This document shows, in pieces, positions 52,695-61,239 of a stretch of 64,000 nt of DNA. The notes beneath the pieces were generated by a model that saw only the letters and a program-made list of their open reading frames with translations, searched no databases and had not been told where the DNA came from. Made by a program: the position numbers and the translations under genes. How positions within the stretch are numbered: position 1 is the stretch's first letter; each line of letters begins with the position of its first letter. Source of the DNA: Rhodospirillales bacterium (lineage in GTDB: Bacteria; Pseudomonadota; Alphaproteobacteria; Rhodospirillales; Magnetospirillaceae); the NCBI GenBank assembly GCA_019455065.1, contig JACFNC010000011.1, positions 1-64,000 of the forward strand, written 5' to 3'.

Positions 52695-54008
52695 ATGGAG
52701 TGGTGGTGGTCTCTTTCCTTGCTTCTCGGCACCACGCTGGCGCTGGTGTTCGCCGGGATGCCCGTGGCGCTGGCCTTCCTGTTGACCGATGTGGTGGGTG
52801 CGCTGCTGTTTTTCGGCGGGCTGCCCGGCCTCAAGCAACTCGCCTCGAACCTCGAGGAAAGCCTTACGACCTTCAGCCTGCTGCCGGTGCCGCTGTTCAT
52901 CCTCATGGGCGAGCTGATGTTCCATTCGCAGATGGGGGCGAAGGCGATCGACGCCGTCGAGGCGTGGATCGGGCGCGTGCCCGGGCGGCTGGCGTTGGTG
53001 TCGGTGTTCAGCGGCACGCTGTTCTCGACCGTGTCCGGGTCTAGCGTGGCGACGACCGCGTTCCTGGGCTCGCAACTCCTGCCCGAGATGGAGCGGCGGG
53101 GCTACAGCCGCGTGTTGTCGATGGGTTCGATCATGGGGTCGGGCGGGCTGGCGATGATGATCCCGCCCAGCGCCATCGCCATCCTTCTCGCGGCGTTGGC
53201 CAACGTTTCGGCGGGGGGGCTGCTTATCGCCGGGATCCTGCCGGGCATCCTGATGGCGATCTGCTATGTCGTCTACATCGTCGGCATCACGACCCTCAAA
53301 CCCGAGCTGGCGCCCCCCTATGCGCCCCAGCCGGTGCCCCTGGCCGAGAAGCTTCGGGCGTCGCTCACCCAGGTGGCGCCGCTCGCGGTCATCATCTTCC
53401 TGGTCGTCGGATTGATTTTCTTCGGCGTGGCCACCCCGTCCGAGAGCGCCGCGCTCGGCGCCTTGGGCACGGCGGCGCTGGCGGCGGTGATGGGGCGGAT
53501 GAACTGGGACGTCATGAAGCGCTCGCTCATGGGCGCCACCCGGCTGTCGGCGATGATGTTCCTGATCATCGCCGCTTCGATGCTGTTCAGCCAGATTCTC
53601 GCCTTCTCCGGCTCCACGGCGGGACTGATGGAACTGACGGGCGGGCTCGACCTGCACCCGCTGGTCATCGTTCTGATCATGCAACTGATCCTGCTCGTTC
53701 TGGGATCCTTCATGGACAACCTGTCCATGGTCATGATCGCCATGCCGATCTTTCTGCCCCTCATCCAGGGCATGCAGCTCGACCCGATGTGGTTCTGCCT
53801 GCTGATCATGATCAACATGGATCTGGCCAATCTGACACCGCCCTTCGGCCTGCTGCTCTTCGTCATGAAGGGGGTGGCGCCGGTGGGCACCACGATGCGC
53901 CAGATCTACCTGGCCGGCCTTCCCTTCGTGGCCTGCGACCTGATCGTCATGGGGGCGGTGATGCTTTTTCCGTCGCTCGCCCTGTGGCTGCCTTCCTTGA
54001 TGCGCTAA
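52695..54008 (+). CDS. TRAP transporter large membrane subunit (DctM-like)
   Basis: DctM of 437 residues with about twelve hydrophobic segments. FSLLPVPLFILMGELMFHSQMG, FSGTLFSTVSGSSVATTA and GGLAMMIPPSAIAILLA are signatures of the family. It completes the second TRAP importer of the window. The hyuA-like gene starts 7 bases after its stop, which indicates co-transcription of uptake and catabolism. Confidence 0.93.
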   Translation: MEWWWSLSLLLGTTLALVFAGMPVALAFLLTDVVGALLFFGGLPGLKQLASNLEESLTTFSLLPVPLFILMGELMFHSQMGAKAIDAVEAWIGRVPGRLALVSVFSGTLFSTVSGSSVATTAFLGSQLLPEMERRGYSRVLSMGSIMGSGGLAMMIPPSAIAILLAALANVSAGGLLIAGILPGILMAICYVVYIVGITTLKPELAPPYAPQPVPLAEKLRASLTQVAPLAVIIFLVVGLIFFGVATPSESAALGALGTAALAAVMGRMNWDVMKRSLMGATRLSAMMFLIIAASMLFSQILAFSGSTAGLMELTGGLDLHPLVIVLIMQLILLVLGSFMDNLSMVMIAMPIFLPLIQGMQLDPMWFCLLIMINMDLANLTPPFGLLLFVMKGVAPVGTTMRQIYLAGLPFVACDLIVMGAVMLFPSLALWLPSLMR

Positions 54009-54015
54009 GGGACCA

Positions 54016-56109
54016 ATGATGACGTATCGTATCGGTATCGACGTGGGCGGCACGTTCACCGACTTCTTCCTGCTCGCCCCCGACGGCGGCACACGGCCGC
54101 ACAAGGTCCTTTCCACGCCCGCCGATCCCTCCGAGGCCGTGCTGCAGGGACTGGCCGAACTCGCCGCCGGCGAGGGTCTGTCGACGGCGGACTTCCTGGC
54201 GCGCGTGGCGATCGTCGTACACGGCACCACCGTCACCACCAACGCCGTGCTGACGGGCCGCACCGCGCGCACCGGCCTGATCACCACCGCCGGCTTCCGC
54301 GACGCGCTGCAAATGCGGCGCGGCGTCCGTGAAGCCTTCTACGACAACAAGTTCACCGCGCCGCCGCCGCTGGTGCCGCGCCGTCTGCGCGTGCCGGTGC
54401 GCGAGCGCGTCGACCATGAGGGACGGGAGGTCGAGCCGCTGTCGCGGGAGGACCTCGGAAAGGCCATCGCCCGGCTGCGCGAGGCCGAGGTCGAGGCGGT
54501 GGCCATCAGCTTCATGCACGCCTACGCCAACCCGGCCCACGAGGAGGAGGCGGCGGCGCTGGTGTCGGAGATGCTGCCAGATGCCTATCTGTCGGTATCG
54601 AGCCGGGTGCTGCCTCAGGTGCGTTTCTACGAGCGCACCAGCACCACCGTGCTCAACGCCGCCGTCGGCCCGATCCTGCGCCGGTATGTCGACAATCTGC
54701 GCCGACGGCTGGCGGCGGCCGGGTTCTCGGGCATCCTGCGCATCATGCAGTCGAACGGCGGCGTCACCTCGCCCGAGGCGGTGGCGGCGCTCGCGGCTTC
54801 GACCCTGCTGTCGGGCCCGGCGGCGGCACCGACCGCCGGTTTGGCGGCGATGCAAACCGAGGGCGGTGACAGCTTCATCACCGTCGACATGGGCGGCACC
54901 AGCTTCGACGCCGCGATGGTCGTGGGGGGGGCGCCGGCCGTCACCACGTCCGGCAACGTCAACCGTTTCGCCCTCGCCCTGCCGTCGATGGACATCGTGA
55001 CCATCGGCGCCGGCGGCGGCTCGATCGCCTGGATCGATGACGGGCTGCTGCGCATGGGGCCGCAAAGCGCCGGCGCCGACCCCGGCCCCGCCTGCTACGG
55101 CCGCGGCGGCCAGGAACCGACCTGCAGCGACGCCAACCTGGTGCTGGGCTATCTGTCGCCCGACTTCTTCGCCGGCGGCCGCCTGCGCCTGGACGTGGAC
55201 GCCGCCGAGGCCGCCATCGCCCGGCGCGTCGGCGAGCCGCTTGGCATGGACGTCGTGCGCGCCGCCTTTGGAATGTACCAGGTGATGAACGTCAACATGG
55301 CCTCGGCCATCCGCGAAATCTCGGTGCAGAAGGGCTGGGACCCGCGTGAGTTTCCGCTGATTTGCGCCGGCGGCGCCGGCGCCATCCACGCCGCGATGAT
55401 CGCCCGCGAACTGGGAATCGCAAAGATCATCGTGCCCCGCGAGGCGGCCATCTTCTGCGCCGCGGGCATGCTGCGCACCGACCTCAAGCACGATTTCGTG
55501 CGCAGCTACACGACCCTTCTGGGCGACGACACGGTGGACCGCGCGCATCTGGCGGGCCTGCTCGACGCCATGGCATCCGAGGCCGCGGCCGTGCTGGCGT
55601 CGGAAGGCATCGGCGAGGCCCAGCGGCGCTTCATCTACGCCCTCGACCTGCGCTATCAGGGCCAGTACCACGAGGTCACCGTCGAGGTGCCCGAAGCCTG
55701 GCTGCGCGAGGGCGCCTGGGGCGCGGTGCGCGACGCCTTCCATGATCGCCACGACCGCCTGTACGGGTATTCGCTGCGCGACGAAGGAACCCCCGTGCAA
55801 CTCGTGAGCCTGCGCCTCGGCGCCGTCGGCGAGACCGACAAGCCGCCCCTGGTCGCCGATCCCCCGTCCGGAGCGGATGCCGGGCACGCGCGCAAGGGAA
55901 CCCGCCCGGTGTTCCAGCCCGACACCGGCGGCTTCGCCGACACCCCGGTCTTCGACGGCGACCGCCTGCGGCATGGCAACCGCCTGGCCGGCCCGGCGAT
56001 CATCGAAAAGGTCACCACCACCATCTTCCTGCCGGCCGGCTTCACGCTGCGCGTGGATGCCCAGGGCGGCTGCGTGCTCGACGACCTGACCGCGGAGGCC
56101 GGCCAATGA
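54016..56109 (+). CDS. Hydantoinase A/acetone-acetophenone carboxylase-type subunit (HyuA), second copy
   Basis: HyuA-family subunit of 697 residues. GIDVGGTFTDFFLLAPDGG at the N-terminus binds ATP phosphates, VHGTTVTTNAVLTGRTARTG follows, and VDMGGTSFDAAMVVGG is the second nucleotide block. AAGGGACCA precedes the tandem ATG ATG at 54016. Its stop overlaps the hyuB-like start as ATGA. It is divergent from the first copy (8860-10917), so this is not a recent duplication. Ring opening of a cyclic amide or ATP-dependent carboxylation are the options. Confidence 0.88.
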   Translation: MMTYRIGIDVGGTFTDFFLLAPDGGTRPHKVLSTPADPSEAVLQGLAELAAGEGLSTADFLARVAIVVHGTTVTTNAVLTGRTARTGLITTAGFRDALQMRRGVREAFYDNKFTAPPPLVPRRLRVPVRERVDHEGREVEPLSREDLGKAIARLREAEVEAVAISFMHAYANPAHEEEAAALVSEMLPDAYLSVSSRVLPQVRFYERTSTTVLNAAVGPILRRYVDNLRRRLAAAGFSGILRIMQSNGGVTSPEAVAALAASTLLSGPAAAPTAGLAAMQTEGGDSFITVDMGGTSFDAAMVVGGAPAVTTSGNVNRFALALPSMDIVTIGAGGGSIAWIDDGLLRMGPQSAGADPGPACYGRGGQEPTCSDANLVLGYLSPDFFAGGRLRLDVDAAEAAIARRVGEPLGMDVVRAAFGMYQVMNVNMASAIREISVQKGWDPREFPLICAGGAGAIHAAMIARELGIAKIIVPREAAIFCAAGMLRTDLKHDFVRSYTTLLGDDTVDRAHLAGLLDAMASEAAAVLASEGIGEAQRRFIYALDLRYQGQYHEVTVEVPEAWLREGAWGAVRDAFHDRHDRLYGYSLRDEGTPVQLVSLRLGAVGETDKPPLVADPPSGADAGHARKGTRPVFQPDTGGFADTPVFDGDRLRHGNRLAGPAIIEKVTTTIFLPAGFTLRVDAQGGCVLDDLTAEAGQ

Positions 56110-57863
56110 CCAGCGTCGATCCCATCAAGGCCTCGGTGCTGCACCGCCGCCTGAAGTCGATCACCGAGGAAATGGGCCTGACCCTGCTGCGCACCACACG
56201 CTCGCCCATCCTCAACGAGGCGCGCGACTTCGTGACCGGGCTGTACGACGCCAAGGGGCACATGCTGGAGCAGACCGAGTACATCCCGGTACTGGCCTTC
56301 GCGTTGCAGCCGGCCTGCGAGGAGATCGTGCGCTTCTTCGGCGACGACATCCACGAGGGCGACGTCATCCTGCACAACGACGTGTTCTCGGGCGGCAATC
56401 AGAACAACGACGTGGCGGTGTTCCGGCCCATCTTCCGCGAGGGCCGGCTGGTGGCCTGGGCGGCGTGCAAGGGCCATCAGGCAGACATCGGCGGCGCCCA
56501 GGCGGGCGGCTACAACCCGGAAGCCCGCGAGGTGTGGCAGGAGGCGATGCGCATTCCCCCGCTCAAGGTTCATGAGCGCGGACACCTGCGCCGGGACGTG
56601 TGGCGGATGGTGTTCGCCAACATCCGCTACGGCATCGTCGAAGAGGACATCAAGGCGCAAATCGGCGCAACGCGGGTGGGCGAACGCGCCATGCACGAGC
56701 TGTTCCGCCGCTTCGGCCCCGCCACCTTCGACGCCTGCATCGCATATCTGTTCGACACCGCCGAACGCATCGTGCGGCGCGAGATCGCGGCCATTCCCGA
56801 CGGCACCTATCACGGCGAGAGCTGGGCCTTCTACGACGGCGTCAATGACGGCTCGCGCATGAAGATCAACCTCGCGGTCACCGTGGCCGGCGAGAACGTG
56901 ACCTTCGACTTCACCGGCTCGTCGCCACAAACGCCCGGCTTCGTCAACGCGCCCTATTCGGCGACGGCCTCGGCCCTGCTGCTCACCTTCCTGATGCTGA
57001 TCAATCCCGACATCCCGCACAACGCCGGCATCCTGCGGCCGATCCGCATCGTCAATCCCGAGGGCTCGTTCCTCAACGCGCGTTTCCCGGCCGCCACCAC
57101 GTTCGGCAATTCGCTGACCGGGCCGACCTCGGACGCCATCTTCCGCGCCTTCGCCGAGGCCCTGCCGAAGATGGTCACCGCCGGCTGGAACCGCATGATG
57201 GGCTTCACCGTCACCGGCCACGATCCGCGCCGCGACAAGCCCTATGTCGACATCCTGTTCCTCGCCCTGAAGGGCGGATCGGGCGCCACCTGGGGAGCCG
57301 ACGGCTACGACCATATCGGCCTCATCAACTGCGCCGGCGGCATCCTGGCCCAGGACTACGAGATGTTCGAGGTGCAGGACCCGCATCGCTTGGTCCGCCA
57401 CGAATACGCGGCCGATTCGGCCGGCGCCGGGCGCTGGCGGGGCGGCCTCGGGGTCGAGACGGAGTTCGTCATCGACGGCGAAAACGTGACCGGAATCGCG
57501 TTCGGCGACGGGGTCGAGGAGGACGCGCGCGCCTTTGGCCTGTTCGGCGGCAGGCCCGGGAGCATCAACAGCCTTGCCCTCGCCTTTCCCGACGGCACGG
57601 AGCGCCGCCCCAAGGCAAAGGAGATCGTGCGCGGCATTCCCCGCGGCACGGTACTCCGCCAGCATGCCGGCGGCGGCGGCGGTTACGGCGACCCGCTGGA
57701 GCGGCCGGTCGAAAAGGTGCTGGCGGACGTGATGGACGAGCTGCTGAGCGTCGAGGCGGCGCGGCGCGACTACGGCGTCGCCATCAACCCCGCGACCCTG
57801 ACCATCGACGCCGCCGAAACGGCGAGGCTACGCGGAACCGTGGGAGGCGGACATGGCGCTTGA
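56106..57863 (+). CDS. Hydantoinase B/acetone-acetophenone carboxylase-type subunit (HyuB), second copy
   Basis: HyuB-family subunit of 585 residues. SILNEARDFVTGLYDAKGHMLEQ-type sequence opens the protein (seen as TTRSPILNEARDF), then DVILHNDVFSGGNQNNDVAVFRP, and GGGGGYGDPLERPVEKV at the C-terminus. It is about 65 residues shorter than the first copy. It overlaps hyuA upstream by 4 bases and the SDR gene downstream by 11. It works with the adjacent HyuA subunit. Confidence 0.88.
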   Translation: MTSVDPIKASVLHRRLKSITEEMGLTLLRTTRSPILNEARDFVTGLYDAKGHMLEQTEYIPVLAFALQPACEEIVRFFGDDIHEGDVILHNDVFSGGNQNNDVAVFRPIFREGRLVAWAACKGHQADIGGAQAGGYNPEAREVWQEAMRIPPLKVHERGHLRRDVWRMVFANIRYGIVEEDIKAQIGATRVGERAMHELFRRFGPATFDACIAYLFDTAERIVRREIAAIPDGTYHGESWAFYDGVNDGSRMKINLAVTVAGENVTFDFTGSSPQTPGFVNAPYSATASALLLTFLMLINPDIPHNAGILRPIRIVNPEGSFLNARFPAATTFGNSLTGPTSDAIFRAFAEALPKMVTAGWNRMMGFTVTGHDPRRDKPYVDILFLALKGGSGATWGADGYDHIGLINCAGGILAQDYEMFEVQDPHRLVRHEYAADSAGAGRWRGGLGVETEFVIDGENVTGIAFGDGVEEDARAFGLFGGRPGSINSLALAFPDGTERRPKAKEIVRGIPRGTVLRQHAGGGGGYGDPLERPVEKVLADVMDELLSVEAARRDYGVAINPATLTIDAAETARLRGTVGGGHGA

Positions 57864-58641
57864 TCTGGGACTGAAGGGCCGCAAGGCGCTGGTGACCGGC
57901 GCGTCGAAAGGGATCGGCAAGGCCATCGCCGAGCGCCTGGCCGCCGAGGGCTGCGACGTCACCCTGGTGGCGCGCAGCAAGGACGAGATGGAGGGCGCGG
58001 CGGAGGAGTTGCGCCGCCGCCACGGCGTCGCGGTGCGCGTCTACGCCATGGATCTCGCCGACGGCAACAATCCGAAGATCCTGGCGCGCGAGCACCCCGA
58101 CCTCGACATCCTGGTAAACAACGCCGGGGCGATCCCGCGCGGCACCCTGCTCGATGTCGACGAGGAACGCTGGCGTGTGGCCTTCGACCTCAAGGTTTTC
58201 GGCTACATCAACATGTGCCGCGAATTCTACCGCTCGTTCAAGGGGCGCGGCCGGGGGGTGATCATCAACATCCTGGGCAACGGCGGCGAACGGGTGGACT
58301 TCGGCTACATCTGCGGCGCCGCCGGCAATGCCGGCCTGATGGCCTTCACCCGCGCCCTGGGCGGCGGCGCCCACAAGGACGGCATCCGTGTGGTCGGCAT
58401 CAATCCCGGCGCCATCGCCACCGAACGCCTGGTCAACCTGATGCGCCACGAGGCGGAGAAGCGCCACGGCGACCCCGAGCGCTGGCAGGAGCTGTTCGCA
58501 CCCCTGCCCTACGAGCGCGCCGGCACGCCGCAGGAGATCGCCGACATGGCGGCGTTCCTGGCCTCGGACCTGTCGGCCTACACCAACGGCACCATCATCA
58601 CCATCGACGGCGGCCTGTGCCACTCGGGATCGCTGCTGTGA
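57853..58641 (+). CDS. Short-chain dehydrogenase/reductase with altered catalytic lysine
   Basis: Classical-length SDR of 262 residues. The nucleotide motif VTGASKGIGKAIAERLAAEG and the structural NNAGAIPRG are present. Where the YxxxK motif is expected the sequence is GYICGAAGNAG: the tyrosine is kept but the lysine four residues on is alanine. A subgroup of SDRs I know of shares this YICGxAGNA pattern, so it is likely a real subfamily and not a mutation. Its start overlaps the hyuB stop. The role may be oxidation or reduction of a hydroxy or keto intermediate, or a non-redox function. Confidence 0.82.
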   Translation: MALDLGLKGRKALVTGASKGIGKAIAERLAAEGCDVTLVARSKDEMEGAAEELRRRHGVAVRVYAMDLADGNNPKILAREHPDLDILVNNAGAIPRGTLLDVDEERWRVAFDLKVFGYINMCREFYRSFKGRGRGVIINILGNGGERVDFGYICGAAGNAGLMAFTRALGGGAHKDGIRVVGINPGAIATERLVNLMRHEAEKRHGDPERWQELFAPLPYERAGTPQEIADMAAFLASDLSAYTNGTIITIDGGLCHSGSLL

Positions 58642-58718
58642 GGGGGGGTGAAAAGAGAAATCGCCGTCATTTCCGCGTAAGAGCTTGTGAGGGAATCGCC
58701 AGATGCCGCCATTCCATT

Positions 58719-58756
58719 CGTCATTCCCGCGAAAGCGGGAATCCATTTGCCACAGG
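58719..58756. repeat. Type 1 palindromic repeat, partial copy
   Basis: CGTCATTCCCGCGAAAGCGGGA and the following ATCCAT make one hairpin of the type 1 element in reverse orientation. The GC-rich partner hairpin is lacking or degraded. Confidence 0.7.
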
Positions 58757-58803
58757 TGTTTAATGGCCCCCCGCTTTCGAGCGCGTGAAGAAATCCTCCT
58801 TTC

Positions 58804-58874
58804 CGTCGCCCCCGCGCAGGCGGGGGCCCATAAGCCATTGGCGTTTATGGATTCCCGCTTTCGCGGGAATGACG
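58804..58874. repeat. Intergenic double-hairpin repeat, type 1
   Basis: CGTCGCCCCCGCGCAGGCGGGG opens the element and ATTCCCGCTTTCGCGGGAAT with GACG closes it. It is nearly the same as the copies at 5132 and 19573. Confidence 0.8.
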
Positions 58875-58965
58875 GGAACGTGAAGAACGGCAATTCCTCC
58901 ACTGGCTCCTTCGCGGGGGCGACGGGTTTCCGTGGTAACGGCTATTTCGTGGGAGGTCTGAGCGC

Positions 58966-59385
58966 ATGAACGCGCCGCGCATCGATCACATCGGAATACT
59001 CGTCGAGGATCTCGACACCGCCGCGGCGTCGCTGGAGCGGCTGCTGCCCGGGGCGCCGCAGCGGCGGCGGTCGCTGCCCGAGGTCGGGCTCGAGGTGGTC
59101 GAGTTCACCACAGCCAACGTGATCATCGAATTGCTGGCCTATACCGACCCCGGCGACGGCTTCGGCCGGGCGGTGATGGGCTCGCAGATGGGGGTAAACC
59201 ACGTGTCGCTCGAGGTGTCCGACCTCGACGCCGCCCTGGCGGAGTTGCGGTCGAACGGCGTGGAACCGACCGCCGGCTTCCCGCGCCAGGGGGCGCATGG
59301 CCGCATCGCCTTCCTGCCGCGCGACCCGCATACCGGCCTGCTGTTCGAACTCTGCCAGAGCGACGACGAATCACATGAGCACTGA
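58966..59385 (+). CDS. VOC (glyoxalase/methylmalonyl-CoA epimerase-like) protein
   Basis: Single VOC-fold protein of 139 residues. The first metal ligand region is IDHIGILVEDLDTAAASLERLL, then VIIELLAYTDPGD, then GVNHVSLEVSDLDAALAELRSNGVEP, and FLPRDPHTGLLFELCQ at the end. Two H and two E ligands fit the usual metal site. The pattern is nearest to methylmalonyl-CoA epimerases. GGGAGG precedes the ATG. The stop overlaps the CoA-ligase start by 11 bases. Acting on a CoA intermediate is plausible from context. Confidence 0.82.
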   Translation: MNAPRIDHIGILVEDLDTAAASLERLLPGAPQRRRSLPEVGLEVVEFTTANVIIELLAYTDPGDGFGRAVMGSQMGVNHVSLEVSDLDAALAELRSNGVEPTAGFPRQGAHGRIAFLPRDPHTGLLFELCQSDDESHEH

Positions 59386-60739
59386 TCCGGCCCGCCGCCT
59401 GTGGAACCCGGCCGTCGAGGGCGCACCCCGCGAGGCCATGCGCGCGCTCCAGCTCGAGCGCCTGCGCCGCCAAGTGGCCTACAATTACGAACGCTCGCCG
59501 GTCTACCGCCGCATCTTCGACGAGGCCGGCGCGCGGCCCGAGGACATCCGGTCCTTCGACGACTTCGCGCGGCTGCCGGTGATGACCAAGGACCAGCACC
59601 GCCGCATCCAGGAGGAGTCGCTCGAACGCCACGGCAACCCATATGCCTTGCTGGCCTGCGCCCGCCCCGACGAGATCGTGCGCATCAACGCCACCTCGGG
59701 CACCACCGGCACGCCGACCCTCTACACCCTGACCGCGCACGACGTCGGCGTGGTCAACGAGATGCATGCCCGCAAGTACTGGCGCGCCGGCATCCGCCCT
59801 GGTCATGTGATGATCCAGGCGCTGTCCTTGAGCATGTTCACAGGCGGCCTGCCGCTGTCGCAGGGCATCATGCATCTGGGCGCCTGCGTGGTGCCGGTGG
59901 GCATCGAGGGCGGCACCCGCCGCGTGCTCGATTTCGTCCGCCTGACCCGGCCGCACGCCATCATCGCCACGCCCTCCTTCGGACAATACCTGATCGAGGA
60001 GGCGCCGAAGCTGACCGGGCGGCCGGCCCATGAGCTGGGGCTGCGCTGGTTCTTCTGCGCCGGCGAGGGCGGCGGCGGCAATCCCGAGGTGCGCAAGGCC
60101 CTGGCCGACGGCTTCGGCGCCAAGGTGTTCGACCACACCGGCGGCGGCCACGCCTTCCACGGCATCTCCTGCGACGAGCCGGCCGAGGAATACAAGGGCA
60201 TGCATTTCGTGTCCGAGGACCATTGCCTGCTCGAACTCGTCGATCCCGCCACCAAGGCCCCGATTCCCCTGACCGACGGAGCGGTGGGCGAGATGGTGTT
60301 CACCTTCCTCGACTGGCGGGGCGGTCCGTTCATGCGCTATGCGCTGGGCGACCTGCTGCAGGTGTGGACCGATCCCTGCCCCTGCGGCATGCCGGGCCAC
60401 CGCTTCAAGATTCTGGGGCGCACCGACGACATGCTGACGGTGAAGGGGGTGAACGTCTATCCGCAGGCGATCGCCAACGTCATTTTCCGCTTCTTCCCAC
60501 GGGTGACGGGCGCCTTCCGCATCGTGCTCGACCGCCCCGGCCCGATGGTCACGCCGCCGATGCGCATCCGACTCGAGCACGGCGGGGCGGAGAGCGACCT
60601 CGCCAAACTGGAGGCCGAGTTGTTGGCGGCGTTCCGTGAGGAATTGCGCATCGCCCCGGCACTCGAATGGCTGGCACCCGAGTCGCTGCCCCGCGAGGCC
60701 GGCAAAACCCGTTACATCGAGGTATCATCGAACGCATGA
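59375..60739 (+). CDS. Phenylacetate-CoA ligase-like enzyme (PaaK family)
   Basis: AMP-forming aryl-CoA ligase of the PaaK class, 454 residues. The first motif is [19 protein letters not shown], and the hinge and C-terminal blocks are [23 protein letters not shown] and [41 protein letters not shown] at the N-terminus is typical of PaaK. It differs from the other two ligases of the window, which are of the long AMP-binding type. The start at 59375 lies inside the end of the VOC gene, so the two are coupled. It likely activates the acid imported by the TRAP system or formed by HyuAB. Confidence 0.88.
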   Translation: MSTDPARRLWNPAVEGAPREAMRALQLERLRRQVAYNYERSPVYRRIFDEAGARPEDIRSFDDFARLPVMTKDQHRRIQEESLERHGNPYALLACARPDEIVRINATSGTTGTPTLYTLTAHDVGVVNEMHARKYWRAGIRPGHVMIQALSLSMFTGGLPLSQGIMHLGACVVPVGIEGGTRRVLDFVRLTRPHAIIATPSFGQYLIEEAPKLTGRPAHELGLRWFFCAGEGGGGNPEVRKALADGFGAKVFDHTGGGHAFHGISCDEPAEEYKGMHFVSEDHCLLELVDPATKAPIPLTDGAVGEMVFTFLDWRGGPFMRYALGDLLQVWTDPCPCGMPGHRFKILGRTDDMLTVKGVNVYPQAIANVIFRFFPRVTGAFRIVLDRPGPMVTPPMRIRLEHGGAESDLAKLEAELLAAFREELRIAPALEWLAPESLPREAGKTRYIEVSSNA

Positions 60740-61239
60740 CCGACGAGAACCGCTTCATCGCCAGGGCGCAATGGAACGCGGCCGAGGGTTCGTGGACCGA
60801 CGGTCCGGCGCGCTATCTGATGCTGCGCGCCGACACGCTGATGGGCATGTTTCGCCGCCTGCCGCCGGAAGCCCGGCAGTCCGCCCTCGACGCCATCGCC
60901 GCCGCCACCGTCGAGGCGGGCGGGAAATCGCTGCGGCGCTATTGCGACGCCGCCGGCCTCACCGCCGCCGAACTGGCGCCGATGATCGAGCGGACGGCCG
61001 CGGAACTGGGCTGGGGGCGGCTCGAAATCGCGCTCGGCGAAGGTACCGTCGCCATGTCCGTACGCCACAGCCCGTTCGCCGCCGCGGCGGCGCCGACCGA
61101 CGGGCCGGTCTGCGCGCCGCTGGCTGGCATCCTGTCGGCCTTCGCCGCCATCGCGCTCGGCGGCCCGGCCCGCGCCCGCGAGATTGCCTGCGCCGCCACG
61201 GGCAACGAATGCTGCCGCTTCGAGGTGGAACGAGTATGA
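60736..61239 (+). CDS. V4R-type small-molecule-binding domain protein
   Basis: 167 residues with no DNA-binding or catalytic domain. The C-terminal ending [20 protein letters not shown] followed by NECCRFEVE resembles the V4R (4-vinyl reductase) fold, where a conserved cysteine region closes the ligand or metal pocket. The N-terminal part contains [18 protein letters not shown]. The start overlaps the ligase stop as ATGA and its own stop overlaps the CoA-transferase start, so it is firmly inside the operon. V4R domains serve as ligand sensors (XylR, DmpR type) or in pigment enzymes (BchJ). A free-standing one next to a CoA ligase might be an effector-binding or hydrolase-like subunit. Function unknown. 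Confidence 0.6.
   Translation: MTDENRFIARAQWNAAEGSWTDGPARYLMLRADTLMGMFRRLPPEARQSALDAIAAATVEAGGKSLRRYCDAAGLTAAELAPMIERTAAELGWGRLEIALGEGTVAMSVRHSPFAAAAAPTDGPVCAPLAGILSAFAAIALGGPARAREIACAATGNECCRFEVERV

Larger units (their letters stand above)
58642..58965. other. Gap holding palindromic repeats, no gene seen
   Basis: This 324-base gap divides the SDR and VOC genes. Most of it is a tandem pair of repeat elements (58719-58756 and 58804-58874). The last 20 bases hold the ribosome site GGGAGG of the VOC gene. No small coding frame with good signals was found. Confidence 0.6.

Noticed and set aside
58719-58874. Repeated palindromes that could be taken for a CRISPR array
   Set aside because: The units are two unequal hairpin elements with no regular spacers, and related copies are scattered singly across the window. 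No cas gene is present.
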